A stretch of DNA of 64,000 nucleotides, from NCBI GenBank assembly GCA_023701385.1, contig JAMPXC010000008.1, positions 19,455-83,454 on the forward strand, read 5' to 3'. Positions 8,177-17,214 of the stretch are shown in pieces. The notes under the pieces are model-generated. The model saw nothing but the letters and a program-made list of their open reading frames with translations, made no database searches and had not been told where the DNA came from. This stretch comes from Pseudobdellovibrio sp. (GTDB lineage: Bacteria > Bdellovibrionota > Bdellovibrionia > Bdellovibrionales > Bdellovibrionaceae). The stretch's first letter is position 1; the number at the start of each line of letters is the position of its first letter. The translations under genes were made by a program, and so were the position numbers.

Positions 8177-10888
8177 ATGTCAGCAATAGCAAAAACTCAA
8201 GGTAAAAAGTTAGATTATTTATCAGAACTTCGTTCTTTGTATCATTCACTTGATACCGAAGAGAGGTTTAAATCCATTAATCAATTAGCGTTAGAAAAAA
8301 ATTCTGATTCAACTCGTGAATTGATTCATATTTTTAACGAATGTGGATGGCGCGAAACAAAGTTTCAAATTCTAAAATCCATCGTCGCAAATCCTGATTT
8401 GCGTTGTTTAGAATTTTTGTGTGCGCAAGCGCAACAAACTGAAGATATCCCGTTAGCTGAGGCGGCTCTTCAGGCGTTAGGTGAAACAAAAAGTATTTGG
8501 GCGGCCAGATTTTTATCTGAATTTTATAAATTTGCTCCTGAAACTTTAAAACCAGCGTGCGTGCTGGCTTTAGGAAAATTGTCTGACCGAAGATTATTAC
8601 CTGAGTTTTTACAAGATTTAGACAGAGCCTTTAAATTACAACAAACGTTGTTAGTTAAAAACTTAGTGCTAGCCTTAGGCGAACTAAAAGCGCAAGCCGC
8701 GATTCCAATGCTTGTGACTATTGCGAAAAATAAAAACTTTCGTGATGTAGCGTTAAGTGCGGTTGTAAGCCTTGGTAAAATCGCTAAGAATACAAAAGTT
8801 TTTAATGAGCTTGAAAGTTATTTCAAAAACGATTCTTTTGAATACCAGATCTTTAACGCGGCTAAGAGCCAATGCCAATTTCGATCGGACTGGAAACTAG
8901 AAGATTATTTAAATAAAATTATCACGCAAGGTGCATTTCATCCGGCGTTGTTATTAGAATTCAATTCCTTTCCGGTAGCTGATGTTAAAGCAGCGCTTGA
9001 TATGTTAGCTGAAGATGAATTAAGCCCGATGTTATTTCAGATCTTAGCTAAGATTGAATTTCCAGAAGTTGTGGCTTGGTATAAAGAGTATAGCCATTTA
9101 GTGAATGAGAAAAACCAAGAAGAATTTTTATTAAGCGTAAGTGCGCATGCTAAAACTGACTTGTTACAAGTTTTAGAGAAGTACGCTGATATTAAAAACA
9201 AATACTTTATCAAAGCTCATTTATTAAATTCAGCTAATCCAGAGCCAGAGCTGAAAAAGTTTATCTTATCTGATGATTTTAAAAATGTTTCTGAAACAGA
9301 ACAAATCCAGATATTAAATGATTTTTATTATTATCTATTAGCTTATAAACCAAACGAAAAACTTTTTAACCAATGCTTAAAAACACTAGAAGCTTTTACT
9401 GTTGAAGGTAAAAACTTAAAACCAAAAGCTTTAGGTCGTATGATTCGTTTATTTGGTCAGTTAGGTTATTCAAGCCCTAAATTAAACCAATTCGTTTTTT
9501 CTAAACACACAGATCAGCGTAAAAGCTGCTTAGTGTATTTTGAATCACAGGCGCAAAGTTATTTCTGGACCGAGGCAACTCAGACTCCGGTGTTTACGAA
9601 AAATCCAGATTTTGAAGAAGACGATATCAATGCCGTTTTAAAAATCTTAATTAACGGCAAAGAAAATCCATTTACTGAAAGCAAATGGTCTGATTTTTTA
9701 AAAACAGCCGCCCAAGATAAATCAGAAAGCACACAAATCTGGTTTTTAAAATTGATCGCCCAGTTTAAGCCAGTGGCGTATAAAGAGTATTTATTAAAAT
9801 TAGCAAAAAGCCCAAATTATATCGTGCAATTTCATGTGATCGTGGCACTTAAAAGCTTTGGTGATGAAACGCTGTCAGATCAAATCGCTGTGTTTTTAAA
9901 TTCAAGATCTAAATCAATCTCAGGCCGTGCGTTAGATGCGATGTTAAGTCTTCCGGGTAATCGTGCAAAACGCCTGGTATTCGAATACTTTGCTGAAAAC
10001 TATAATACACCGGGTGTGGCTGAAAAAATTGTTCGTTCATTTAAACCACCTGAAAACGACACGGATTATTTCGCAGTTCAAGCGACTAAGATTGTTGAGC
10101 AATTAGAGCAGCGTGAGCCAGACTTTCACGCTTTACCGCTGCTTCGTGAATTTAAAGACCAATTAGCCTTACATCAAAAAAGTTTTTCAAAAGCTAAGAC
10201 AGTTCCAACTGATGCCGACATTTTAGCGATTGATCATGAAATTGAAAAGCTGGTTCCTTCTTATAAGCACTTCGATGAAGCTTCAAAAGCCGCTTTACGT
10301 TCTGCTGAAGTCACATTTAAACATCCAGAGCTATTTGATGCTTTCGTTGATAAATCAAGTGTTGTACTAGGGTATAGTAAGGCGATTGATATCGTTTTAG
10401 AAAAACAATTAGGCCGTAAGATTTTATTTCCCAAGTTAGAATCGAAATTAAACGAATTTCAAAATGTGGTGCATTCATTAACTTTAAATGAAGATTATCC
10501 ACAAGGTGAAAAAGTTTTAAAACTCTTACAGCTTGAAAAACATTTTAGCGTACAATCGTTACCAGTTCATAAGATGGGGCTAGTGGCTCAAGGTATTATG
10601 AATTCTAAAATCATCAACGAACATTTTAAGATTTTAGATGGTTTAAGAGCCTGGTCTGTGATGTTATTAGTTTTCGCTAGAAAAAGCTCAGCTTTAACTA
10701 AGCCTTTACTTTCAGTGATTGATGATGAGCCAAGTGTGGTCTTACTAGCGAAAAAGTTAATGTGGTTACAAGATGTCAGAAATCCAATCGCGCACAGACA
10801 AACTGTGGTCGAGCATAAAGATGTGGAACAGATCCGCGAGGAAGTGTTCCAGATTTTAAAACTAATGCATAAGATTCTTTTTTACTAA
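8177..10888 (+). CDS. Large HEAT-repeat protein with C-terminal HEPN-like region
   Basis: The 903-residue cytoplasmic protein has no signal peptide. Residues about 30-650 form repeated helical pairs of HEAT type (for example ALGETKSIWAARFLSEF, ALGKLSDRRLLPEFLQDL, ALGELKAQAAIPMLVTI). The last ~150 residues are a different all-helical domain carrying WLQDVRNPIAHRQ near residue 870. The R-N-P-I-A-H string fits the R-x4-H signature of HEPN domains, many of which are RNases in toxin or defence systems. The fold assignment is inference. The gene stands alone: its stop overlaps the stop of the convergent phosphodiesterase gene by 3 nt (CTAA). A GATAAGAAAGC stretch precedes the ATG as a weak ribosome site. 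Confidence 0.75.
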   Translation: MSAIAKTQGKKLDYLSELRSLYHSLDTEERFKSINQLALEKNSDSTRELIHIFNECGWRETKFQILKSIVANPDLRCLEFLCAQAQQTEDIPLAEAALQALGETKSIWAARFLSEFYKFAPETLKPACVLALGKLSDRRLLPEFLQDLDRAFKLQQTLLVKNLVLALGELKAQAAIPMLVTIAKNKNFRDVALSAVVSLGKIAKNTKVFNELESYFKNDSFEYQIFNAAKSQCQFRSDWKLEDYLNKIITQGAFHPALLLEFNSFPVADVKAALDMLAEDELSPMLFQILAKIEFPEVVAWYKEYSHLVNEKNQEEFLLSVSAHAKTDLLQVLEKYADIKNKYFIKAHLLNSANPEPELKKFILSDDFKNVSETEQIQILNDFYYYLLAYKPNEKLFNQCLKTLEAFTVEGKNLKPKALGRMIRLFGQLGYSSPKLNQFVFSKHTDQRKSCLVYFESQAQSYFWTEATQTPVFTKNPDFEEDDINAVLKILINGKENPFTESKWSDFLKTAAQDKSESTQIWFLKLIAQFKPVAYKEYLLKLAKSPNYIVQFHVIVALKSFGDETLSDQIAVFLNSRSKSISGRALDAMLSLPGNRAKRLVFEYFAENYNTPGVAEKIVRSFKPPENDTDYFAVQATKIVEQLEQREPDFHALPLLREFKDQLALHQKSFSKAKTVPTDADILAIDHEIEKLVPSYKHFDEASKAALRSAEVTFKHPELFDAFVDKSSVVLGYSKAIDIVLEKQLGRKILFPKLESKLNEFQNVVHSLTLNEDYPQGEKVLKLLQLEKHFSVQSLPVHKMGLVAQGIMNSKIINEHFKILDGLRAWSVMLLVFARKSSALTKPLLSVIDDEPSVVLLAKKLMWLQDVRNPIAHRQTVVEHKDVEQIREEVFQILKLMHKILFY

Positions 10889-12207
10889 TCTTGTAAAATA
10901 AACGGGTGAAGAGTCGCAGCTGTTCCATCAAACGGAACGGCTGTGGTTACACCTAATAGTTCCATAACAAACGGGTACACGTCGATATTGCTGAAATTAG
11001 TAATTGGAGCTCTACGTTTAGTAATGTGAGTTCCGGCCGCAATAAATAACGCATGCATCGCTTTGTTCGAAGCAGGCCAGCCGTGAGAGCCACCACCTAC
11101 GCGGTAAGGTTTGTTCGGGTTAAATGTGCGGTCAGTAATATAGTGACCTAATTCAGAAATAACTAATAAATCACCTACACGGTCTGGGTTATCTAATTTA
11201 AATTCCGCTGGAATTTCGTTACGTAAATAAACTTTGTAGTTATTTTCTTTAGCTTTTAAATCTTTATAAGCTTGTTGAACACGGGCTTCGTCATCATGAT
11301 AAAGCATAACAGCGGCACCCTTATCGCTCCATTTAAAGCCGGATAAATTTGTTTTATCGCCTAAGAAGATAATTTTATCTTGAAAGTTTTCTTGCATACC
11401 GTGGTCTGAAGTAATCACTAAGTTAATCGGTAAATCAGATTTTTGAATAAAATCCCATAAACGGCCCACTTCGCGGTCAGCTTCCATCACAGCCTCGCGA
11501 ACCTCTTTAGAGTTCGGTCCGGCAGAATGTCCGGCGCTATCGATGATAGCGATGTAAGTATTTATATAGTGTGGGCGTTTTTCTGCAGGCAGTTTTAACC
11601 ACTCCATCACAATATTTACGCGTTGAGCGGTATTTACTTTAGATGAATAAGGCGCATAACAAGTTGGATCTTGGCCATTCACATGAACTTCTGATCCTAC
11701 CCATTGGTTGGTGTGAGCGATCATTCCATTTTTTTCAACAACATTCCAGATCGGGTCGCCTTGGTACCAAGTGCCATCGCCAGATGAATCACCGAAAGCG
11801 TCGTATTTTTCTTTTCTTGCTTCATCCCAGAACACATTACTTAAGATACCGTGGTGTGAAGGGGTGCGTCCGGTAACAAGTGTAAAGTGGTTGGGGTAAG
11901 TGTGGGTCGGGTAACTTGGAATCATGCCCGGAGAGTAAATTCCCGCCTTAGCGATTTTATTTAAATTCGGTGGATTGATCTTTTGCATATAATCAGCGCG
12001 AAAACCATCCAAAGAAACTTGGATAACGATCGGGCGCTCAAAAGTATTGGGAGCGTTAGTACGATCAGTGGCGCAAGTTAAATTTAAAGAAGCTTCGCGT
12101 ACTCGAACTTGATCATCAGGTTTTGGCTTATCGTCTTTACCACATGAAATTAAAAAAGCTGTTAAAGCGATTGTAGAAAGCGCGATCAACGCACGTGGTG
12201 AATTCAT
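10885..12207 (-). CDS. Lipoprotein phosphodiesterase / nucleotide pyrophosphatase (ENPP family)
   Basis: The 440-residue protein has a lipoprotein signal with lipobox LISC, so it is membrane-anchored outside the cytoplasm. It matches type I phosphodiesterase/nucleotide pyrophosphatases of the alkaline phosphatase superfamily: VSLDGFRADY (metal Asp), SYPTHTYPNHFTLVTG (nucleophile Thr), HSAGPNS, TSDHGM and GGSHGW (metal ligands). Such enzymes cleave nucleotide or lipid phosphodiesters; the substrate here is unknown. A clear AGGGGAG ribosome site precedes the ATG. In a predator it could salvage prey nucleotides or attack lipids, which is inference only. Confidence 0.9.
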   Translation of the reverse strand: MNSPRALIALSTIALTAFLISCGKDDKPKPDDQVRVREASLNLTCATDRTNAPNTFERPIVIQVSLDGFRADYMQKINPPNLNKIAKAGIYSPGMIPSYPTHTYPNHFTLVTGRTPSHHGILSNVFWDEARKEKYDAFGDSSGDGTWYQGDPIWNVVEKNGMIAHTNQWVGSEVHVNGQDPTCYAPYSSKVNTAQRVNIVMEWLKLPAEKRPHYINTYIAIIDSAGHSAGPNSKEVREAVMEADREVGRLWDFIQKSDLPINLVITSDHGMQENFQDKIIFLGDKTNLSGFKWSDKGAAVMLYHDDEARVQQAYKDLKAKENNYKVYLRNEIPAEFKLDNPDRVGDLLVISELGHYITDRTFNPNKPYRVGGGSHGWPASNKAMHALFIAAGTHITKRRAPITNFSNIDVYPFVMELLGVTTAVPFDGTAATLHPFILQD

Positions 12208-12318
12208 AATTTAACTCCCCTCAAAGCTAAAATATTAACCAAATCTAAGCTCATTCAAACCCAGATCTTGGTCCGTATCAAGCTCAATGGAGCGCGTTAA
12301 ATTGTCAGCATTTCGCCA

Positions 12319-12347
12319 ATAAAAAAAGCCGGCGATAGCCGGCTCTT
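12319..12347 (-). terminator. Terminator downstream of the M28 peptidase gene
   Basis: AGCCGGC-GATA-GCCGGCT is preceded on the plus strand by seven A, giving a U-run on the minus-strand transcript. Confidence 0.88.
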
Positions 12348-12383
12348 CAGAATAAGGTTCGCCTAAGGCGAATCAAAATAAGA

Positions 12384-12410
12384 GTATTAATCAGCTTTGC
12401 TGATTAATAC
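12384..12410. repeat. 12-bp perfect hairpin over the M28 stop codon
   Basis: GTATTAATCAGC and GCTGATTAATAC flank a TTT loop. The right arm includes the stop codon of the minus-strand peptidase gene (12404-12406). A second small hairpin (TTCGCCT-AA-GGCGAA) lies between this and the terminator, so the mRNA 3' end is heavily folded, perhaps for stability. Confidence 0.8.
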
Positions 12411-13651
12411 GGTTGGCGTTGTTCAGAATTTCCTAAGTCCATTGCCATAGTTAGAGCAACTTTCGAGAAAAATTTCGCGTGCTCAAAACTCATCACAGGA
12501 GAGATCACATCCTTAGGAGTGTGGATATCCTGGAATGAAGAAGCAAATTTGGATTCTGTAGGAAACAGTGTAGGGAATCCTTGGCGGTACCATGAAGCAT
12601 GGTCAGAACAGCCATAGCCACATTTATCTTCTTGAACGGTAGCGTGAAAGTAAGTGTCGTTAGCAGCTACTAAGTAGTCACGTAACCAGCGGCTCGTAAA
12701 GTCCGTCATACTAGCCACTTTTAACACTCCATCACCAGGGAACATAGTCATATCTAATTGAAGAACGGCGATAATATCTTTGTTATCAGCTTTAGCTTGT
12801 TTTGCAATTTCAGCAGAACCAAGTAAGCCAGATTCTTCACCGGCATACCAGTAGAACTCGATCGTTCTTTCTGGTTGCGGTTGTAAAGTTAATACTCTTA
12901 AAGCTTCAACTAAAGATGATGATCCAGAAGCGTTGTCATCAGCACCCGGGGCTTTACCGCCCATACCCATAAAACCAGAGATTGAATCTAAGTGACCACC
13001 TAAAACAATAATTTCAGAAGGGCGAGTCGAACCTTGGATAGTCAGCTTAATTGATTTTTGCGGTGTTGATTTGTGGTCTATAGTTTCGATATGGATTGGA
13101 TAGTTAGCTTGTTTGGCGATCTCAGCTAGGCGGTCCATGAAAGGTTGGATATGGCTATTCGGATTTGCGCCGCGGTTATAGCGGGTAGGGAATGAAGATA
13201 GAAACTCAACTGTGTTACGGATTTTATTCGCATCAAGTTGTGCTAAAGCTTCAGTGATTTCTACACGTTCAGCCATTGCGCCAACTTGTGAGAACGAAAG
13301 AATTTGGTTTCTTTTATTGTAAGTGTTTAAGGCTTGTAGCTGTTCGCGAACAGAAATTAGATCGCGAGGCATTTCATCTAAAGCTTCAAAGTTTCCGCAA
13401 CGACCGGCCGCATGAGCCATGTCAGATAAAGCATTTTCAGCGGCGTGATTTAAAACCGCGTAACCTACTTGGGTTTCTTCATCTTTATAAAGAACCGGAA
13501 TGTTAGCTGCTTTTAAAAGTTTTAGATCAGCTAAAACAGGCTTAAACACAAGCGGGTCGCCGCTTTGGCTGTGGGCGTTTAGGATCGGTTTAGATGTGAA
13601 AACTGTTAATGTAATAAGAGAAGTGGCAATAAGACGTGTGGTGTTTTGCAT
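12404..13651 (-). CDS. Exported M28 zinc aminopeptidase
   Basis: The 415-residue protein starts with a signal peptide (to about residue 28). An N-terminal region of about 130 residues precedes an M28 catalytic domain. Metal and catalytic residues are all present: His in LGGHLDS, Asp in GADDNASG, Glu-Glu in YAGEESGLLG (base plus ligand), Asp in LQLDMT, and His in DIHTPKD. A Cys pair in CGYGCSDH matches the disulfide of Aeromonas/Vibrio-type leucyl aminopeptidases. It removes N-terminal residues from peptides outside the cytoplasm. There is a stable hairpin and then a terminator downstream, and it appears to be a single-gene transcript. Confidence 0.92.
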   Translation of the reverse strand: MQNTTRLIATSLITLTVFTSKPILNAHSQSGDPLVFKPVLADLKLLKAANIPVLYKDEETQVGYAVLNHAAENALSDMAHAAGRCGNFEALDEMPRDLISVREQLQALNTYNKRNQILSFSQVGAMAERVEITEALAQLDANKIRNTVEFLSSFPTRYNRGANPNSHIQPFMDRLAEIAKQANYPIHIETIDHKSTPQKSIKLTIQGSTRPSEIIVLGGHLDSISGFMGMGGKAPGADDNASGSSSLVEALRVLTLQPQPERTIEFYWYAGEESGLLGSAEIAKQAKADNKDIIAVLQLDMTMFPGDGVLKVASMTDFTSRWLRDYLVAANDTYFHATVQEDKCGYGCSDHASWYRQGFPTLFPTESKFASSFQDIHTPKDVISPVMSFEHAKFFSKVALTMAMDLGNSEQRQPY

Positions 13652-13804
13652 AGATAAATGTTAGCAATGAGAACTTTGCTAAATCCACATTTTCACTCGA
13701 GAAAACTACAATTCTAGACTAAAGTTGGCGCGCCTGTTTTCATGGCATAAAGCTTGAAATACCTCTCTTCAGAGTGCGCCAGAACGCATTTATTTGGAGG
13801 ACGT

Positions 13805-14251
13805 ATGACGAAGTTTCTGACAGCGATGACAATTATTGGTCTTTTCGCATTTAAAAGCTTTGCGGGCTTCGGTGATTTACAAAACTTAGCTGAGGCTATT
13901 GCTCAGTTTAAGCAAGTTATTACTGAAATGGAGACGATCTATAATAAGGGTCAAATTCAAGGTAATGTAGTGGTGATCTCAAAGATGAATGCACGCACAG
14001 CTGAAGTTCTTAAATATTGCCAAGTGATCGAAGCTAAGTTCGCGCAAAAAGCCCCGGATGTTTTAACACGCAAACAAGAAGCTAGAAATCGTGCGATCGA
14101 AAAAGCTGAAAGTTTATTAGATGCTTCGGATGTTGAACTGCGTGCAGCCCAAGTGGGTTTAGTTCGTAACTTAGAGACTACGAAATACTGCTTAGGTTTA
14201 ACTAGCCAATTACACACAGCTATCCGTGCCTCTGTGTCTGGTGGTATTTAA
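13805..14251 (+). CDS. Small exported protein of unknown function
   Basis: I place the start at 13805, where TTGGAGG lies 5-6 nt upstream, giving 148 residues with signal peptide MTKFLTAMTIIGLFAFKSFA. The mature part is almost wholly helical (LAEAIAQFKQVITEMETIYNKG, KQEARNRAIEKAESLLDASDVELRAAQ) and may form a coiled coil. Two Cys (KYCQ and KYCLG) could pair. I do not recognise the family. It is flanked by a minus-strand peptidase upstream and a convergent M64 peptidase downstream, and followed by a strong hairpin. Confidence 0.7.
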   Translation: MTKFLTAMTIIGLFAFKSFAGFGDLQNLAEAIAQFKQVITEMETIYNKGQIQGNVVVISKMNARTAEVLKYCQVIEAKFAQKAPDVLTRKQEARNRAIEKAESLLDASDVELRAAQVGLVRNLETTKYCLGLTSQLHTAIRASVSGGI

Positions 14252-14253
14252 TA

Positions 14254-14284
14254 ATTGAAATCGCGTTTTTTTCGCGATTTCAAT
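14254..14284. terminator. Hairpin between convergent genes
   Basis: ATTGAAATCGCG (14254-14265) and CGCGATTTCAAT (14273-14284) flank a loop of seven T. The stem is perfect, but neither strand has a clear U-run after it, so it may be a processing or stability element rather than a simple terminator. Confidence 0.6.
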
Positions 14285-14294
14285 GGTTTACATC

Positions 14295-15914
14295 TTAAAG
14301 TTGAACTGACTTGGTGACTTTAAATTTACTATCATACTTTCTTACTTCAGGTGTTTGTAATTCTACAGACACCTTTATATTTTTAGCCCTACCTAATTGC
14401 GCGCGGCTTACCGTAAACTGATCACGTAAAGCTTCAATTTCTGATCCATCAGAATTATACCAGCGTACCATAAGACCCGAAATTTTTGGAGTCTCAACTT
14501 GAACTTTATCGTTATTCACTGTGATCGTATCAACTAAGGAAACTCTGCTCAAAAATTTATGCCACATGTTTTCTTGGTCAACAGCACAGAAGTGCGTCAG
14601 TTTCATATTACGCATTAAGCAGCCATCATGAGTTGGGCGGTATGATTTGGTCCCGTAATCACTGTAAGTCGCAAATGAAGCTAAGGCGCCTTTATCAAAA
14701 TTAAACCCTTGCGGGTAAGCATAAAGAAAAGCTGTAGCGAGTACGTTGTCGCCATCAACGATGTTTTCTTTAACTTCTAAAGTGTTATTACCTAGTTGCG
14801 TTTCTAAGTTATCAAGAACGTAGAAGTTTCTATCGTTATGAAAGTTATCGCCAAGATCTAATTTTTTACCATTTACGTAAACGTAAACGTCGTCAGGGCT
14901 AGACCAACCCACCGTGCTTAACTCTAAACCTAAAGTTTCGTTGGCTTGAGTTTTAAAGTTAGTTTTGTAAGATTTATTTCTTAAGTTTTGCCAGATGTAG
15001 TTACCACTTAAAAATTTAGCATTGTAAGTGTTTTTATCGTTACGCCAGTGAGACCACTGCGAAGCTTTTGCGTCAGAGGCTGAATTAGCGCCGGCATAAA
15101 CTTGGCCGCCATCGTACTCTTCGCCCACTTCACCAAAGTTATGACCAAGTTCATGGTTTAATACGATCATGCCACTTCTGACTGAACGAGTAGAAATGGC
15201 GTATCTTCCGCCAAGACCACCGTAAAAATCATCATTAGCGATAACGATCGGATAATCAGTACGAGCCACCAGGCGAAGTGCCTGATCTAGCGCGCGTTCA
15301 TCACCGGGGTAGATAGCGCGTTTAGAGCCTTTCGGCATGCGGTACAAACCAAAAGCTGTGTCATTGGATTCACCATCGCCGATACCTGAAGTTTTTGAAG
15401 GTGTAAAAACCGCATGAACTTGAAATAGCGGAAGGTAACTAGAAAAAGTGTCATTTGAAAAAAGATTTTTCGTAATGCGTTCGGCATCGGCAAAAAACTT
15501 TTCTTTTTCTTGCAACGTGTAACCATCACCTAAGATTGTTAAGTGAATACGGTTAGCCGCTGGGCCTTCAGTGACTAGTTCACGCACTTCGCTTTGGCCT
15601 TCAAGATCAGAAGTTTTGATATTTAATTTTCGTTGTAAAAACGAACGTTCAGTTTGGCTTAGAATGTTTTTAACTTCTTCTATATATATAGAAGTGGTGT
15701 CGATGCCCTTTGTATCGAATCTTGGGCCTTCAGTAATGTAATAAGGAAGTTTACGTAAAATACGAGCCGGAGCCGTCTCTACGGTTTCGATATCTAAAAG
15801 TTCGGTCTTCATGTTTGAAGATAGCTTTTGAGAAACGCGGTAACTTTCAGCCTGTGCAGATAGTGAAATTCCTAAAGTTGCGATTACTAATGAAATAGTC
15901 ATTGGTGTTTTCAT
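14295..15914 (-). CDS. Exported M64 (IgA-peptidase-like) metalloprotease
   Basis: The 539-residue protein has a signal peptide (MKTPMTISLVIATLGISLSAQA). The core matches peptidase family M64: ILGDGYT, FQVHAVFTPSKTSGIGDGE, and the zinc site HELGHNFGEVGEEYDGG near residue 260, with two His of HExxH and a further downstream ligand. An N-terminal propeptide-like region of ~110 residues precedes it, and a C-terminal ~150 residues look like beta-rich domains. Family members include the Clostridium ramosum IgA protease, but the substrate here cannot be read. It is a single gene converging on the small helical protein. Confidence 0.88.
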   Translation of the reverse strand: MKTPMTISLVIATLGISLSAQAESYRVSQKLSSNMKTELLDIETVETAPARILRKLPYYITEGPRFDTKGIDTTSIYIEEVKNILSQTERSFLQRKLNIKTSDLEGQSEVRELVTEGPAANRIHLTILGDGYTLQEKEKFFADAERITKNLFSNDTFSSYLPLFQVHAVFTPSKTSGIGDGESNDTAFGLYRMPKGSKRAIYPGDERALDQALRLVARTDYPIVIANDDFYGGLGGRYAISTRSVRSGMIVLNHELGHNFGEVGEEYDGGQVYAGANSASDAKASQWSHWRNDKNTYNAKFLSGNYIWQNLRNKSYKTNFKTQANETLGLELSTVGWSSPDDVYVYVNGKKLDLGDNFHNDRNFYVLDNLETQLGNNTLEVKENIVDGDNVLATAFLYAYPQGFNFDKGALASFATYSDYGTKSYRPTHDGCLMRNMKLTHFCAVDQENMWHKFLSRVSLVDTITVNNDKVQVETPKISGLMVRWYNSDGSEIEALRDQFTVSRAQLGRAKNIKVSVELQTPEVRKYDSKFKVTKSVQL

Positions 15915-16074
15915 GGCTTAATTGGATCAAGGATTTTGGTTGTGGTCATGGATTTTAAGATTGGTTATGTGCAGCATTAGGGCATTTTACCCGCGTGGGG
16001 AAATACGAAAAGGTGTTTTTGCCACAGAAAAATTCATTTTTTTTAATTTTCGCCGCGCCTAGAAGTTTTTACCT

Positions 16075-16092
16075 GTGGCACTCATGTTGCTC
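16075..16092 (+). promoter_or_regulatory. Sigma-54 promoter of the DQDK-repeat lipoprotein
   Basis: GTGGCACTCATGTTGCTC matches the sigma-54 consensus TGGCAC-N5-TTGCT with GG and GC 10 nt apart. The expected transcription start is near 16102, giving a 32-nt leader that includes the GGAGGG ribosome site before the ATG at 16134. Confidence 0.85.
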
Positions 16093-16133
16093 AAACAGCA
16101 TTAAAACAAAACTATCCTAATGGAGGGATTTTT

Positions 16134-17135
16134 ATGAATAAGAGTTATGCGCGTTACTTTAAATTGTTCTCTGTATCAACACTTGCAGTAGCAATGGTTG
16201 CTTGTAGCGGTGGTGGTTCAGGGGGTTCTTCTTCAGCAGGTGCACCAGTAGAAGCTGCGTCATCTGAAATGGTAGCCTCTGGAAATGCGTTACGCATTTC
16301 TAAAGTTGCTGATTATCACTTAGCTGCAGGCGGTGAATTATCAGGAGTTCCAGCGGCGGCTTTAGCTGAGATTTTAGCTAAGCATCCGGCTTTAGCTGAA
16401 AAAGCAAATCTATTAGGAACAGTAAATAGAGTTGTAGAAACTGATGCTGGTACTTGGGATTTATATGCTGGCGAACAAATCGTGATGACATTGTCATCTG
16501 CTGATCGCAAAGCATTAAATATCGTAAGAACTCGTTCAGCATTCACGGCTGACTTAATTACTTTATTAACTGGTAATGTAGAAGCACGTCCATCTGAGGC
16601 GATCCGCTTCGCATTATCTGATTGCTCAACTGTAGCTGCTGAACCAGGTCAAGGCCAAGATCAGGGTCAAGATAAAGACCAAGACAAAGACCAAGATAAA
16701 GATCAAGACAAAGATCAAGACAAAGACCAAGATAAAGACCAAGATAAAGACCAAGATAAAGATCAAGATAAAGATCAAGATAAAGACCAAGATAAAGACC
16801 AAGATAAAGACCAAGATAAAGATCAAGACAAAGATAAAGACCAAATGGCTACAACAGCTGATTGCATGAAAATCGAGGCAACTCTTGTGTTAACTCCTGA
16901 TCAAGGTCAAGACCAAGATAAAGACCAAGATAAAGACCAAGATAAAGATCAAGATAAAGACCAAGATAAAGACCAAGATAAAGACCAAGATAAAGATCAA
17001 GACAAAGACCAAGATAAAGACCAAGATAAAGATCAAGATAAAGATCAAGACAAAGATCAAGACAAAGATCAAGACAAAGACCAAGATAAAGACCAAAATG
17101 GAAGTGGTCAAAGTCCTACGCCAACAACTCCGTAA
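16134..17135 (+). CDS. Lipoprotein with two long DQDK repeat blocks
   Basis: The 333-residue product has a lipoprotein signal (VAMVAC, lipid Cys about residue 23) followed by a Gly/Ser linker. Residues ~40-175 form a predicted globular domain. Two blocks of tandem D-Q-D-K follow, about 180-237 and 258-320, separated by a short segment (MATTADCMKIEATLVLTP). Each block is preceded by a Cys (SDCSTV, ADCMKI), which suggests segmental duplication. The blocks should be extended, highly charged and possibly cation-binding. I know of no family. A GGAGGG site precedes the ATG, a sigma-54 promoter drives it, and a strong terminator follows. It is probably displayed on the envelope; its function is unknown. 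Confidence 0.85.
   Translation: MNKSYARYFKLFSVSTLAVAMVACSGGGSGGSSSAGAPVEAASSEMVASGNALRISKVADYHLAAGGELSGVPAAALAEILAKHPALAEKANLLGTVNRVVETDAGTWDLYAGEQIVMTLSSADRKALNIVRTRSAFTADLITLLTGNVEARPSEAIRFALSDCSTVAAEPGQGQDQGQDKDQDKDQDKDQDKDQDKDQDKDQDKDQDKDQDKDQDKDQDKDQDKDQDKDQDKDKDQMATTADCMKIEATLVLTPDQGQDQDKDQDKDQDKDQDKDQDKDQDKDQDKDQDKDQDKDQDKDQDKDQDKDQDKDQDKDQDKDQNGSGQSPTPTTP
16675..17095 (+). repeat. Two tandem arrays of a 12-bp coding repeat
   Basis: The unit is GACCAAGATAAA (Asp-Gln-Asp-Lys). It runs from about 16675 to 16843 and again from about 16909 to 17095, roughly 14 and 15 units. Units differ only by silent GAC/GAT changes, which shows selection on the peptide and recent or ongoing unit duplication. 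Confidence 0.92.
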
Positions 17136-17165
17136 TGAAGTTGTAAAATTCAAGAGTGAAAAAGG

Positions 17166-17197
17166 GTGGGTAGCAGTCAAATGCTGCCCACTTTTTT
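17166..17197 (+). terminator. Terminator after the DQDK lipoprotein gene
   Basis: GTGGGTAGCA pairs with TGCTGCCCAC (one G-U) around GTCAAA, followed by six T. Confidence 0.9.
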
Positions 17198-17214
17198 AAG
17201 CAGAGGGGGATGTT

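Noticed and set aside
13743..13757. TGGCATAAAGCTTGA as a sigma-54 promoter for the gene at 13805
   Set aside because: The invariant -12 GC is GA, and the leader distance differs from the strong sites.
16675..17095. Repeat array as CRISPR
   Set aside because: The 12-bp units have no spacers and encode an in-frame peptide.
16626..17180. Long hydrophobic F-I-L-V repeat frames on the minus strand
   Set aside because: They are the antisense of the DQDK codons; no ribosome site or start logic, and the plus-strand gene has a promoter, lipobox and terminator.
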